Assembly: GCA_014377695.1 (NCBI GenBank)
Contig: JACMPA010000015.1
Location: 1 to 33,494 of the forward strand
DNA from: Candidatus Saccharimonadota bacterium
Lineage (GTDB): Bacteria > Patescibacteriota > Saccharimonadia > Saccharimonadales > UBA4665
DNA length: 33,494 nucleotides
Direction of reading: 5' to 3'
Shown: positions 24,362 through 31,907 of the stretch, piece after piece
How positions within the stretch are numbered: position 1 is the first letter of the stretch
Layout: every line of letters starts with the position of its first letter
The notes under the pieces: generated by a model
Database searches by the model: none
What the model was told of the DNA's origin: nothing
Seen by the model: the letters and a program-made list of their open reading frames with translations, nothing else
Position numbers and translations under genes: made by a program

Positions 24362-25447
24362 ATGTCAAAAAGTCCTAATTCTGGTGTGAAAGTCTATGTC
24401 GGCATGTCTGGCGGTGTCGACAGCTCTGTTACGGCTGCGCTTTTGAAGCAGCAAGGCTACGATGTGACGGGTGTGTACATGAAAAACTGGAGTCAGGATT
24501 TGCCCGGTATGGTCTGCCCGTGGAAGGAAGATTACCAAGACGCCAAGCGAGTGGCCGTGCAGCTTGATATTCCGTTCAAAATGTACGACTTTCAGGCGGA
24601 GTACCGCCAAAAAGTGGTTGATTACATGGTTGCCGAGTACCAAGCTGGTCGGACGCCGAACCCAGACGTTATGTGTAACCAAGAAGTAAAGTTTAAACTC
24701 TTCCTTCAAGCCTGCCTGGAAGATGGGGCCGATATGATCGCTACAGGGCATTATTCTAGAGTTGCGAATGGCCAACTGCTCACCGGCATCGATACAAATA
24801 AGGACCAATCGTATTTTTTGTACCGCGTCACGGAAGATGCTTTGCAGCACACGCTTATGCCAATTGGCGAATACGAAAAGCCACGCGTCCGTGAACTTGC
24901 AGCAGAGTTTGGCCTAGCTACGGCTCAAAAAAAGGACAGTCAGGGAATCTGCTTCGTCGGTAAAGTCGGCATCAAAGATTTTTTGTTGTACGAGTTAGGC
25001 CCACAGACTACCGGTGCGATTGTTGATCAGAACCGGGTTACGATCGGGCAGCACGACGGAGCTATCTTTTATACGATTGGTCAGCGTCATGGCTTAGACG
25101 TAGGCGGTGGTCTGCCGTATTACGTCGTGGGCAAAGATATGGCTAAGAATGAAGTGTACGTTACGACTCAACTCGATGATACTCGATTATGGCACAAAGA
25201 TTTACGACTGAGTGATTTGCACTGGATTAACAAAACGCCAGAAGCTGGCAAAACATACCACGTCCGCACTCGCTACCGCGCCCCACTCGTCGGGTGTAAA
25301 TTAACTTGGGAGGACTGTCCTCCCAACGCTGGAATGGCAGAGGTAGTACAGGTGGTATTGAATGAAGACATCCGGGCGATCACACCCGGCCAATCTGCCG
25401 TCGTCTACGACGGTGATCGCTGCCTCGGCGGCGGTATTGTAGTGTGA
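24362..25447 (+). CDS. mnmA: tRNA-specific 2-thiouridylase MnmA
   Basis: Puts sulfur on U34 of tRNAs for Lys, Glu and Gln, using ATP and persulfide sulfur from a cysteine desulfurase. The PP-loop is GMSGGVDSSV (about residues 14-23). The catalytic cysteines are C105 in PDVMCNQEVKF and C197 in GICFVGKV. ATGHYSR and the DQSYFLYRV segments are also typical, as is the C-terminal beta-barrel with TIGQRHGLDVGGG. Length (361 aa) is normal. The desulfurase at 9802 is a likely sulfur source. The gene appears alone, with its own extended -10 promoter and no Shine-Dalgarno. Confidence 0.95.
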   Translation: MSKSPNSGVKVYVGMSGGVDSSVTAALLKQQGYDVTGVYMKNWSQDLPGMVCPWKEDYQDAKRVAVQLDIPFKMYDFQAEYRQKVVDYMVAEYQAGRTPNPDVMCNQEVKFKLFLQACLEDGADMIATGHYSRVANGQLLTGIDTNKDQSYFLYRVTEDALQHTLMPIGEYEKPRVRELAAEFGLATAQKKDSQGICFVGKVGIKDFLLYELGPQTTGAIVDQNRVTIGQHDGAIFYTIGQRHGLDVGGGLPYYVVGKDMAKNEVYVTTQLDDTRLWHKDLRLSDLHWINKTPEAGKTYHVRTRYRAPLVGCKLTWEDCPPNAGMAEVVQVVLNEDIRAITPGQSAVVYDGDRCLGGGIVV

Positions 25448-25518
25448 TAAAACCATCGTACCCGCTGTTCGTTTTAAGGTGTATCATTAGCGTAAGTGAT
25501 CAAAATTGCACAAACCGT

Positions 25519-25546
25519 TTGCATATTCAAAAATAAAGTATATAGT
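25519..25546 (+). promoter_or_regulatory. Promoter of the 330-aa gene
   Basis: TTGCAT (25519-25524), 16-bp spacer, TATAGT (25541-25546), ATG 11 bp after the -10. Confidence 0.5.
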
Positions 25547-25557
25547 ACAGTTTAATT

Positions 25558-26550
25558 ATGGCTGCTGAACTGCTGACTGAACTGATAGTAAATAACTCAC
25601 TTAAAGACGTATCAGAGTTTGGTATGCGTAGTGCATCTCAAGTAAAAGGTGTCGCCGCTGGCGCAGGCAGCGCGGCTATAGTCGGGCTCGGCGTGTTCAT
25701 GAAAATGAAGGCGGGTAGTCCCGAAGGCCTATCCAAGAACGGCCGAGTGCGCTTTGTTGATCCAGGCTGGATAGGTATGCGAGAACGTAATCGACAATTT
25801 TATAAATCAACGCCTATCTACGATCCGTTTGCTCAAATCAGCGGGCTGAAATCAGGTCCAGTTCCCATTCAAAGTTTATTTAAAACAGATGGCAAACCAA
25901 TCGGCTGGGACAAAGAGTTTTATGACCTCCTATTACCAGGATTTTTGATTTCACCCCACCCGTGGCGCAAATACAAACTGCTAAATACGCAGAATGATAA
26001 CCGGTCGTTCAATTTCAATACGCAGAACGTGCAAGTGCCTGACATTAAAGGTCGCCTATTTAATTTGAGCGGGGCGTTTACTTGGGGACACATAACTGGT
26101 ATTGATGATAATCGTCAGCGCAAACAGTATGAGTATCTGAAGAGTTCTGATAGCCGGCCAGCCGGTCCAGTAAGCGTCGAGCAATTAGTAGTCAATGGGC
26201 TAATGGCTGGTAAGGGAACTGGTGCAACCGATGTCGGTGACCAAATCCGCACAATTATTGAACCGATTATATTTGAACAATTGTATGAATCTGAGGAACC
26301 GGCGGTAGAAGCCCGCACGTTGTTCGAAAGTGTCGAGAGAATGTCTCACGATCGGCTACTGGATTTAGGCGCGGAACTTAGAGAAGTCGAACCGATTGCT
26401 AGTCCGCATATCTTTGGACATTTGGCTATGCATGCAACGTTAAGTGTTGAGCAGCCAACGTACTTACAACTAGCAGCAATGCAAGGTATGGACGAGGGCA
26501 ATCCAGCTGGATTCGGGCTCGCACCGGCTGCTCATTCGATCGTTGAATAG
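25558..26550 (+). CDS. Hypothetical protein (330 aa)
   Basis: Not recognised with confidence. A short helical start is followed by a Gly/Ala-rich, weakly hydrophobic segment (about 30-52: GVAAGAGSAAIVGLGVF), perhaps a membrane-associated helix. The region about 80-190 is beta-rich (GKPIGWDKEFYDLLLPGFLI, QVPDIKGRLFNLSGAFTW), and the C-terminal third is helical (VGDQIRTIIEPIIFEQL). This order loosely recalls SPFH/band-7 proteins, but I see no decisive motif. It stands alone with its own promoter between mnmA and the EVE gene. Confidence 0.6.
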   Translation: MAAELLTELIVNNSLKDVSEFGMRSASQVKGVAAGAGSAAIVGLGVFMKMKAGSPEGLSKNGRVRFVDPGWIGMRERNRQFYKSTPIYDPFAQISGLKSGPVPIQSLFKTDGKPIGWDKEFYDLLLPGFLISPHPWRKYKLLNTQNDNRSFNFNTQNVQVPDIKGRLFNLSGAFTWGHITGIDDNRQRKQYEYLKSSDSRPAGPVSVEQLVVNGLMAGKGTGATDVGDQIRTIIEPIIFEQLYESEEPAVEARTLFESVERMSHDRLLDLGAELREVEPIASPHIFGHLAMHATLSVEQPTYLQLAAMQGMDEGNPAGFGLAPAAHSIVE

Positions 26551-26557
26551 AAGCATC

Positions 26558-26566
26558 TGCTACACT
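26558..26566 (+). promoter_or_regulatory. Extended -10 before EVE gene
   Basis: TGCTACACT, ending 7 bp before the ATG at 26574; fits a leaderless transcript. Confidence 0.45.
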
Positions 26567-26573
26567 TAAAACT

Positions 26574-26999
26574 ATGACACATTGGTTACTTGTATCGTCA
26601 CCAGCTAACTTTGAGACTTCGCGTGGCCGCGGCTTTGACGTTGCGGGCATGAAAAAGCGTTGGGCCAAGGCAGCAAGCGAGGTGCGGCCCGGTGATACGG
26701 TCTTCTTTTATGCGACGGGCCTCAAGGCTATTGCCGGCGAGGCAGTGGCCACTGGTGAAGCCTACTTTGATGAAACCGTCATTTGGGAATCTACTAAGCT
26801 TGGTGAATACTACCCCCATCGCTTCCCAGTTGACCTCGTAAAAGCCCGCGAGGCTGACGAGTACTTGCCAGTTGAGACGTTCTTAACTGAGTACGAAAAC
26901 GCCCGCAAATGGCCAGCCAAAAACTGGACTCTGGCTTTTCAGGGAAACGTGCACCGCTTAAACGATCACGATTATAAGCTTATTCACGATTTGTTATAA
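26574..26999 (+). CDS. EVE-domain protein
   Basis: EVE domains are PUA-like folds that bind modified bases in DNA or RNA. The 141-aa protein is a single domain: it opens THWLLVSSPANFE, continues with VRPGDTVFFYATGLKAIAGE and the typical AYFDETVIW, and has YYPHRFPVDL. The aromatic residues that would line the base pocket are present in number. No partner nuclease or helicase is fused or adjacent, so a defence role cannot be argued from this locus. Its last 20 bp overlap the 3' end of the convergent small gene on the other strand. Confidence 0.85.
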   Translation: MTHWLLVSSPANFETSRGRGFDVAGMKKRWAKAASEVRPGDTVFFYATGLKAIAGEAVATGEAYFDETVIWESTKLGEYYPHRFPVDLVKAREADEYLPVETFLTEYENARKWPAKNWTLAFQGNVHRLNDHDYKLIHDLL

Positions 27000-27243
27000 C
27001 TTGCGAAGCTTCAAGCGCGTGTAAAAAACCGTTTGGAAACTCTATAGGTTTACCTAGTGCGGCCTGCCCATAGTCATTCAGCGTAACCTCTGTAATATCA
27101 TTAAATTGATCGGCCGCTCGATGTCGTTCCAGGGATTCTAGGACGTGCCGAACAGCCGTCACATCACGAATGACTGGACGTGAAGCTATTTCAGCACTTT
27201 GACTTGTGTCTCGGCTGCTGCCGTGTCTTTCAAAGAATTTCAT
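26980..27243 (-). CDS. Hypothetical protein (87 aa)
   Basis: Not recognised. Soluble, charged and partly helical, with a segment VRHVLESLERHRAADQFND and an end rich in Gly, Pro and Asn (ALGKPIEFPNGFLHALE). The ATG is supported by a TATACT box (minus strand, 27257-27252) 8 bp upstream, in line with other leaderless genes. The 3' end overlaps the EVE gene by 20 bp. It diverges from alaS. It may be real but is short, so confidence is moderate. Confidence 0.55.
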   Translation of the reverse strand: MKFFERHGSSRDTSQSAEIASRPVIRDVTAVRHVLESLERHRAADQFNDITEVTLNDYGQAALGKPIEFPNGFLHALEASQVITNRE

Positions 27244-27251
27244 GGTACTTA

Positions 27252-27305
27252 AGTATAGCTCAAGTAGCTAGTTTGGTGCCGGACAGAGGCGAAGTAGTGT
27301 AAAAT
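27252..27305. promoter_or_regulatory. Divergent -10 boxes between 87-aa gene and alaS
   Basis: TATACT on the minus strand (27257-27252) and TAAAAT on the plus strand (27300-27305, 8 bp before the alaS ATG). The two transcripts would start about 60 bp apart, both with almost no leader. Confidence 0.45.
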
Positions 27306-27313
27306 AGGTCGAT

Positions 27314-29275
27314 ATGAACGCTCAAGATATTCGCAAAGCCTACCTCAAATTTTTTACGGATCGTGGCCACCAAGTGATCGCAAGGGCACCTTTGGTGCCC
27401 TTGAACGACCCGACGACACTTTTTACCGGCTCTGGCATGCAGCCATTACTACCGTTTTTGTTAGGTGATCAACACCCCGACGGCATCCGATTAGCAGATA
27501 GTCAAACCTGTTTACGTGCCCAAGACATCGAGGAAGTCGGTGACAACCGTCATACAACGTTCTTTGAAATGTTGGGTAACTGGTCTCTCGGTGATTACAC
27601 TAAGGAACAACAAATTCCCTGGATGTATGAATTTTTGACTAAAGTGGTTGGCATTGATCCGGCTAAGTTGTACGTGACCTGCTTTATCGGTGCTCCAGAA
27701 TTCGGTGTACCTAAAGACACCTTGGCAGCCGAGCTTTGGGAAAAACTATTTGTGGATAGCGGCGTTTCTGCTGGAGTCACCGACATTGGTAGCGAAGCAC
27801 AGGGTTATGCACGGGGCATGCACGCTGGCGAGCGCATTTTCTATTACGATGGCAGCAAAAACTGGTGGAATCGTGGTAAAACAGGCCCGCAAACTACGCC
27901 CGTCGGTGATCCATGCGGTCCAGACAGCGAAATGTTTTACGATTTTGGAACGCCGCATGACGCTAAATGGGGCGAGCACTGCCACCCGAACTGTGATTGT
28001 GGTCGATTTATGGAAATCGGTAACAACGTGTTTATGGCTTACCGCAAAGTAGCCGAAGGTGAATTCGTGCCGCTCGATAAACCAAATATCGATCACGGTT
28101 CTGGCCTAGAGCGTATTGCGGCAGCTGCCATCGACAATCCGGACGTTTTCAAGATTAGTTTGTTATGGCCGATAGTTGAAACACTCGAAAAGATTTCTGG
28201 CAAATCATACGATAGTAATCAGCCGAGTATGCGGGTCATTGCCGATCACCTGCGCGCTGCCACATTCCTTGCTGTCGATGGGGTAGTCCCAAGTAATAAA
28301 GAACAGGGTTACGTCATGCGCCGCCTCGTGCGCCGGGCGATCCGCTTTGCCTTCGAACTCGGCGTTGAGCAGAACTTCATGGAACAGATCGTTCCAGTAA
28401 TCGCTGATTTGTATGAAGCCGACTATCCAGAAGTCAAAGCCAACCGCGACAAGGTTATCGAAGTGTTAGCTAAAGAAGAAAAGGCCTTCCGCCAGACGTT
28501 GCGGAAGGGGCTACAAGAGCTCACCAAGATAGTGGGTCACAGTACTGACGTACTCAAGCGCCACGAGGCCGATGCTGAGCCAATGCAAAACGATGTTGAT
28601 GGCGAATTGCTATTTAAACTGTACGACACGTATGGCTTTCCGGTTGAACTCAGTACAGAAGAAGCTTTTAAACTCGGATTGGAGCTTCCAAACGATTGGC
28701 GAGAGCAGTTTGACGCTAAAATGAAAGAGCAGCGGGAGCGGTCGCAGACCGCGGCAAAGGGCACTTTCAAAGGTGGCCTTGGTGGGCAAACCTTGCAACA
28801 CAAAAAATACCACACCGCCACGCACCTGATGTACCAGTCATTACGCACCGTGCTTGGTGACCACGTCATTCAGCACGGCAGTAACATTACCGAAGACCGA
28901 CTGCGCTTTGACTTCAGCCATCCAGATAAAGTAACGCCAGAACAACTTCAAGCCGTCGAAGACATGGTGAATGAGCAGATTGAAAAGGACCTGAAAGTAT
29001 CATTTCAGGAATACCCGACGACGGTTGCGCGTCAAGAGAAGGGTGCTCTCGGTGCCTTCGGTGATCGCTACGGCGATACCGTAAAGGTTTATCAAATGAT
29101 TGCCAATGGCGATGACACGCCGTTTAGCTTCGAGATATGTGGCGGCCCTCATGTTGACCATACTGGGCAATTAGCCGTACCAGACGTCGGATCCAACACG
29201 CCGAAGCGGTTCAAGATCAAAAAAGAAGAGTCCAGCTCATCTGGCATCCGGCGCATCAAGGCAGTACTTTCGTAA
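27314..29275 (+). CDS. alaS: Alanyl-tRNA synthetase lacking C-Ala domain
   Basis: Charges tRNA-Ala (class II). The catalytic core spans about 1-230, with LFTGSGMQPLLPFL and TFFEMLGNWSLGDY; the tRNA-recognition domain follows to about 440. The editing domain, which removes wrongly attached Ser or Gly, is complete: H500-T-A-T-H504 and C609-G-G-P-H613 are the zinc site. The protein ends at 653 aa, soon after the editing motif, with SSSSGIRRIKAVLS. The C-terminal coiled coil and DHHA1/C-Ala domain of typical bacterial AlaRS (about 870 aa) is absent; the next 100 bp hold no continuation in any frame. An insert with DCGRFMEIGNNVFM and nearby Cys residues (CHPNCDCG) could bind metal. The start lies 8 bp after a TAAAAT box. 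Confidence 0.95.
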   Translation: MNAQDIRKAYLKFFTDRGHQVIARAPLVPLNDPTTLFTGSGMQPLLPFLLGDQHPDGIRLADSQTCLRAQDIEEVGDNRHTTFFEMLGNWSLGDYTKEQQIPWMYEFLTKVVGIDPAKLYVTCFIGAPEFGVPKDTLAAELWEKLFVDSGVSAGVTDIGSEAQGYARGMHAGERIFYYDGSKNWWNRGKTGPQTTPVGDPCGPDSEMFYDFGTPHDAKWGEHCHPNCDCGRFMEIGNNVFMAYRKVAEGEFVPLDKPNIDHGSGLERIAAAAIDNPDVFKISLLWPIVETLEKISGKSYDSNQPSMRVIADHLRAATFLAVDGVVPSNKEQGYVMRRLVRRAIRFAFELGVEQNFMEQIVPVIADLYEADYPEVKANRDKVIEVLAKEEKAFRQTLRKGLQELTKIVGHSTDVLKRHEADAEPMQNDVDGELLFKLYDTYGFPVELSTEEAFKLGLELPNDWREQFDAKMKEQRERSQTAAKGTFKGGLGGQTLQHKKYHTATHLMYQSLRTVLGDHVIQHGSNITEDRLRFDFSHPDKVTPEQLQAVEDMVNEQIEKDLKVSFQEYPTTVARQEKGALGAFGDRYGDTVKVYQMIANGDDTPFSFEICGGPHVDHTGQLAVPDVGSNTPKRFKIKKEESSSSGIRRIKAVLS

Positions 29276-29351
29276 CTAACCATTCAATTCAAATCCGCAG
29301 TAAGCGTCATGTGAGGTGTGAAGTATCCGGCGTCACAAAGTCGGTCAGTAC

Positions 29352-29381
29352 AAAAAACCCTACGTATACGTAGGGTTTTTT
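29352..29381. terminator. Bidirectional terminator
   Basis: Perfect 30-bp palindrome: six As, CCC, a TACGTATACGTA core, GGG, six Ts. On both strands the stem is followed by a T-run. It lies between alaS and the convergent 90-aa gene and should end both transcripts. Confidence 0.88.
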
Positions 29382-29396
29382 AGATACTAACAACTA

Positions 29397-29669
29397 TTAG
29401 AAATCTATTCGAACAGCGCCGGGCAGCAGTGGCAAATCATGTGCTAGTCCACGAACTTTTGGTGCGGCTGCTTCGAATTTTCCGGTAGGGCAATCGTATG
29501 GAAGCCTTGCGCTTGTTGGTTCAACCTGCACAGCTTGTGGTGTAGGCATTTCGCCCAGTGGCGCTTGAGCCTGAAAGTCACCTTGAATGATGCGGAAAGC
29601 TTCTTGAGGCATGTGCCTAGCAAAACCTTCGTTAGAGGTTGATTGTTCAATATTTGGTTGAGCTGACAC
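29397..29669 (-). CDS. Hypothetical protein (90 aa)
   Basis: Not recognised. GTG start with AGGAGA Shine-Dalgarno 8 nt before it. Pro-, Gln- and Ala-rich with a likely disordered N-terminus, a middle piece HMPQEAFRIIQGDFQAQ and a C-terminus GLAHDLPLLPGAVRIDF. It has a leader of about 125 nt behind an extended -10 promoter and ends just before a bidirectional terminator, so it looks like a complete single-gene unit. The long leader is unusual here, where most genes have almost none. Confidence 0.6.
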   Translation of the reverse strand: MSAQPNIEQSTSNEGFARHMPQEAFRIIQGDFQAQAPLGEMPTPQAVQVEPTSARLPYDCPTGKFEAAAPKVRGLAHDLPLLPGAVRIDF

Positions 29670-29801
29670 GATTTGGATCTCCTAAGTACTTTTTGTTGCT
29701 ATATAGGCCGTGCTCACCCCAGAAATCCCTAACTTATACATTAGGAACTTAATTTCGTGAGCTTTTGAATAGGTCTGTTTGTCTGGCCTGTTCTGTTGCG
29801 T

Positions 29802-29810
29802 ATTATAGCA
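29802..29810 (-). promoter_or_regulatory. Extended -10 promoter of the 90-aa gene
   Basis: Minus strand reads TGCTATAAT, a perfect extended -10. A TTGACA (29822-29817) lies only 9 bp further up, too close to serve as its -35. Confidence 0.6.
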
Positions 29811-29832
29811 GCCCCTTGTCAAGTATGCCAGA

Positions 29833-29856
29833 ATTTTGTGATATCCATCACAAAAT
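29833..29856. promoter_or_regulatory. CRP/FNR-like palindromic operator
   Basis: ATTTTGTGAT, ATCC, ATCACAAAAT: a perfect 10-bp inverted repeat containing TGTGA-N6-TCACA, the classical CRP half-site arrangement. Its centre lies about 50 bp upstream of the expected start of the minus-strand transcript for the 90-aa gene. It could also form a hairpin at the 3' end of the gene ending at 29880. No regulator gene is in the window. Confidence 0.55.
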
Positions 29857-29879
29857 GCCCAGCTCGTAGCTTGGTTATG

Positions 29880-30701
29880 TCAGCGGTTGCTGATGCGTCG
29901 CCACAACATACCAACAGCACTTAACCGACCAACTTTGCTGCTCTCGGCAAGCTCGATGCGTCCTCGATCATAGGTAATCTGGGCCGGTACGCTCCCAGTA
30001 GCTGGGCGATGGGAAGCAATCATGATGACATTGGAACCGCGGACTTCTTGCGTTCGGTACAACGGATTTAGGACCGTCTCATTCAGTAACAAACCAGCTG
30101 CCCGCACAACGAGCAGCTTGCCAGGTTCTAACGTTGAATACCTAGTGTCACGATCTGGGCGCTCTGGTGTCTTTACTTCAACTTTACGTTGGCCGCGCAG
30201 TGCAAGTAGAAGCGTCAACGTTTGATCGGTTTGACTCTCAGCATAGTCATCTGGCAAGGTGGGCACACCTAAATGGCCTAACGTATATCGATCTAGTTCA
30301 ATATGATTGGGCTCCCAGCTGCTCAGCCCGACGTGCGGTACTAATTCACCTTGGTCGTTTTGGGCGGCAAAGTCTGGCTCGATGGTTCCCAAGCCACGGA
30401 CAAAGGTGGTCAGGCTAGACAATAGCTTGGTAGTAGCTGGGCGGTCAGCGAAGGGATAAGGGGCGGTGCCAGGGTCGGCCTCAAAACGGTCGTGGCGCAT
30501 ACCATCCCGACTATCAGCAGCTGGCTCTAGGAAGTGAGCATCAAGACCACCTGAAAGTTCGACAGACGCTAGATGTAGCATATCTGAGTTGATGCCGGCG
30601 GCACCGATTTCGAACAACTTATGACCGAGGCGCTTGTCGCCGCTTAACTCACTAAGTTGTGGCGTCGACGACGCTGCATGAGATTCTGGTGTTATGTTCA
30701 T
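29880..30701 (-). CDS. Hypothetical protein (273 aa), possible double-stranded beta-helix fold
   Basis: Not recognised with confidence. The ATG has a good ribosome-binding site (AGGAGCGAG). No signal peptide or membrane helix. The C-terminal half has a pattern recalling jelly-roll enzymes of the 2-oxoglutarate type: IELDRYTLGHLGVPTLPDD, then LTLLLALRGQRKVEV, YSTLEPGKLLVVRAAG and VIMIASHRP. The metal-binding H-x-D is not present at the expected place (it reads TLPDD), so enzyme activity is doubtful. It lies in the same direction as the 334-aa gene upstream, with a gap of about 120 bp. Confidence 0.62.
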   Translation of the reverse strand: MNITPESHAASSTPQLSELSGDKRLGHKLFEIGAAGINSDMLHLASVELSGGLDAHFLEPAADSRDGMRHDRFEADPGTAPYPFADRPATTKLLSSLTTFVRGLGTIEPDFAAQNDQGELVPHVGLSSWEPNHIELDRYTLGHLGVPTLPDDYAESQTDQTLTLLLALRGQRKVEVKTPERPDRDTRYSTLEPGKLLVVRAAGLLLNETVLNPLYRTQEVRGSNVIMIASHRPATGSVPAQITYDRGRIELAESSKVGRLSAVGMLWRRISNR

Positions 30702-30822
30702 TCTCGCTCCTGATGTTGTCTAATAATAAGTGTTGCCACGATACCATAATTGGCTCTAGCACGCTGTCGGTATTTTTAGTTAGCTCAGAAATATTGGATT
30801 CTACAAATGTCTGTGGCTATGA

Positions 30823-31827
30823 TTAGTCGTCATTATAGGCTGCAATTGACTTAGCTATGCGCTCGGCCAACGGCGGATCGATGTGTGTATCTCGAAAGCT
30901 GACAGTATTGTCGGGGTCTAATTCATACTGTGTTCGCATTTCGACAGAAGTTATATTATGATCTGCTCCTTCAAATCGTAGCGTCTGCGTAGCTATTGGG
31001 CGGGCCGGAATACTGGGAACGTGGGAGTTATTAGTGCGGGTATTCTGCCGACGGGCCGTGTGCCCCTCATCAAATTCAGTGATGATTACCTCTAATACTT
31101 CACTGTGTCGGTAGCCACTAGCCTCACCATTACTTTCTGATCCTCCTGAGCGTCGTTTCCTGCTACGCGGTGTGACGATGCGAGAAGTCTGATCGCCACG
31201 GTTTCCAGCTTCGTAGAAACGGTTTACGGTGCTGGCAACTCGCAAAGAATGTACTGGGTCAATAGCAAACTCCTTCTCGCGATGCATTGTATACGTGTCA
31301 GCCTTTGATAATAGGCCAGCCATCATCAGCCGTAGTCCGGATGGATCATCAGGGAAAGCAGTCAGCGGATGTTTAGCGGTTTCGAGCAATGTGTATAAGT
31401 AATCTTGGCTGACAAAGGGTGTACGGGTTATCATCTCGGCTGGCCCATCTTTCGGCATTGACCATGTTAAAAACATGTCGCGCACCTCTTCCTCATCTGC
31501 AGGTCCACGTTCGAAAATGAGGGCTGCAAGCTGTTTGCTAGCCTGTGAACGCAAGGGGACTGATACGCTTACAATTCCTAATTCACCTAGTCCTGTATCA
31601 CCAATTTCCAAACTGAGTGGTTCAGCAGCAACTCGGCAACTCACGATTTGTTTAAGCTGTAAGGTCTCATTTGATTCTAAAGCGATAGCAGCTTTAGGGC
31701 TGATCGGCAGCTCGATTGTGCCAGAATAGCCGCTTGGACCGATATTACTTAGTAACGCGGCTGCGCGCGTAAATAATAATGCGTGGGCATCATGCTCGGT
31801 ACTGCGTGGGCGATCTTCGAAGGACAT
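30823..31827 (-). CDS. Hypothetical protein (334 aa)
   Basis: Not recognised. Soluble and without signal peptide. The N-terminal 200 residues mix beta strands and helices (GYSGTIELPISPKAAIALES, LGIVSVSVPLRSQASKQLAA). A basic, low-complexity stretch (TPRSRKRRSGGSESNGEASG, about 213-232) separates a C-terminal beta-rich part (SEVLEVIITEFDEG ... TLRFEGADHNITSVEMRTQY). The start is fixed by an extended -10 TGATATAAT 6 bp before the ATG. It is divergent from the ftsA-like gene with about 80 bp between starts. Confidence 0.62.
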   Translation of the reverse strand: MSFEDRPRSTEHDAHALLFTRAAALLSNIGPSGYSGTIELPISPKAAIALESNETLQLKQIVSCRVAAEPLSLEIGDTGLGELGIVSVSVPLRSQASKQLAALIFERGPADEEEVRDMFLTWSMPKDGPAEMITRTPFVSQDYLYTLLETAKHPLTAFPDDPSGLRLMMAGLLSKADTYTMHREKEFAIDPVHSLRVASTVNRFYEAGNRGDQTSRIVTPRSRKRRSGGSESNGEASGYRHSEVLEVIITEFDEGHTARRQNTRTNNSHVPSIPARPIATQTLRFEGADHNITSVEMRTQYELDPDNTVSFRDTHIDPPLAERIAKSIAAYNDD

Positions 31828-31833
31828 ATTTAT

Positions 31834-31842
31834 ATTATATCA
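31834..31842 (-). promoter_or_regulatory. Extended -10 promoter of the 334-aa gene
   Basis: Minus strand reads TGATATAAT, ending 6 bp before the ATG at 31827, so the mRNA should start at the start codon. Confidence 0.55.
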
Positions 31843-31889
31843 TATTAGTCAACTACTAGCAATCGATCGGCAATTGTCCAGAAGCTGTG

Positions 31890-31898
31890 TGCTAGAAT
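31890..31898 (+). promoter_or_regulatory. Extended -10 promoter of ftsA-like gene
   Basis: TGCTAGAAT, ending 9 bp before the ATG at 31908; no Shine-Dalgarno in between. Confidence 0.55.
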
Positions 31899-31907
31899 AA
31901 AGAGCAT

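Larger units (their letters stand above)
29670..29879. other. Intergenic regulatory region (210 bp)
   Basis: Holds the minus-strand extended -10 promoter (29810-29802), the CRP/FNR-like palindrome (29833-29856) and the leader of the 90-aa gene. The leader includes a small CCTAA/TTAGG stem around 29728-29745. No coding sequence seen. Confidence 0.5.

Noticed and set aside
29817-29822. TTGACA as -35 for the 90-aa gene
   Set aside because: It is a perfect -35 hexamer but just 9 bp from the TATAAT, and no other -10 lies 16-18 bp downstream.
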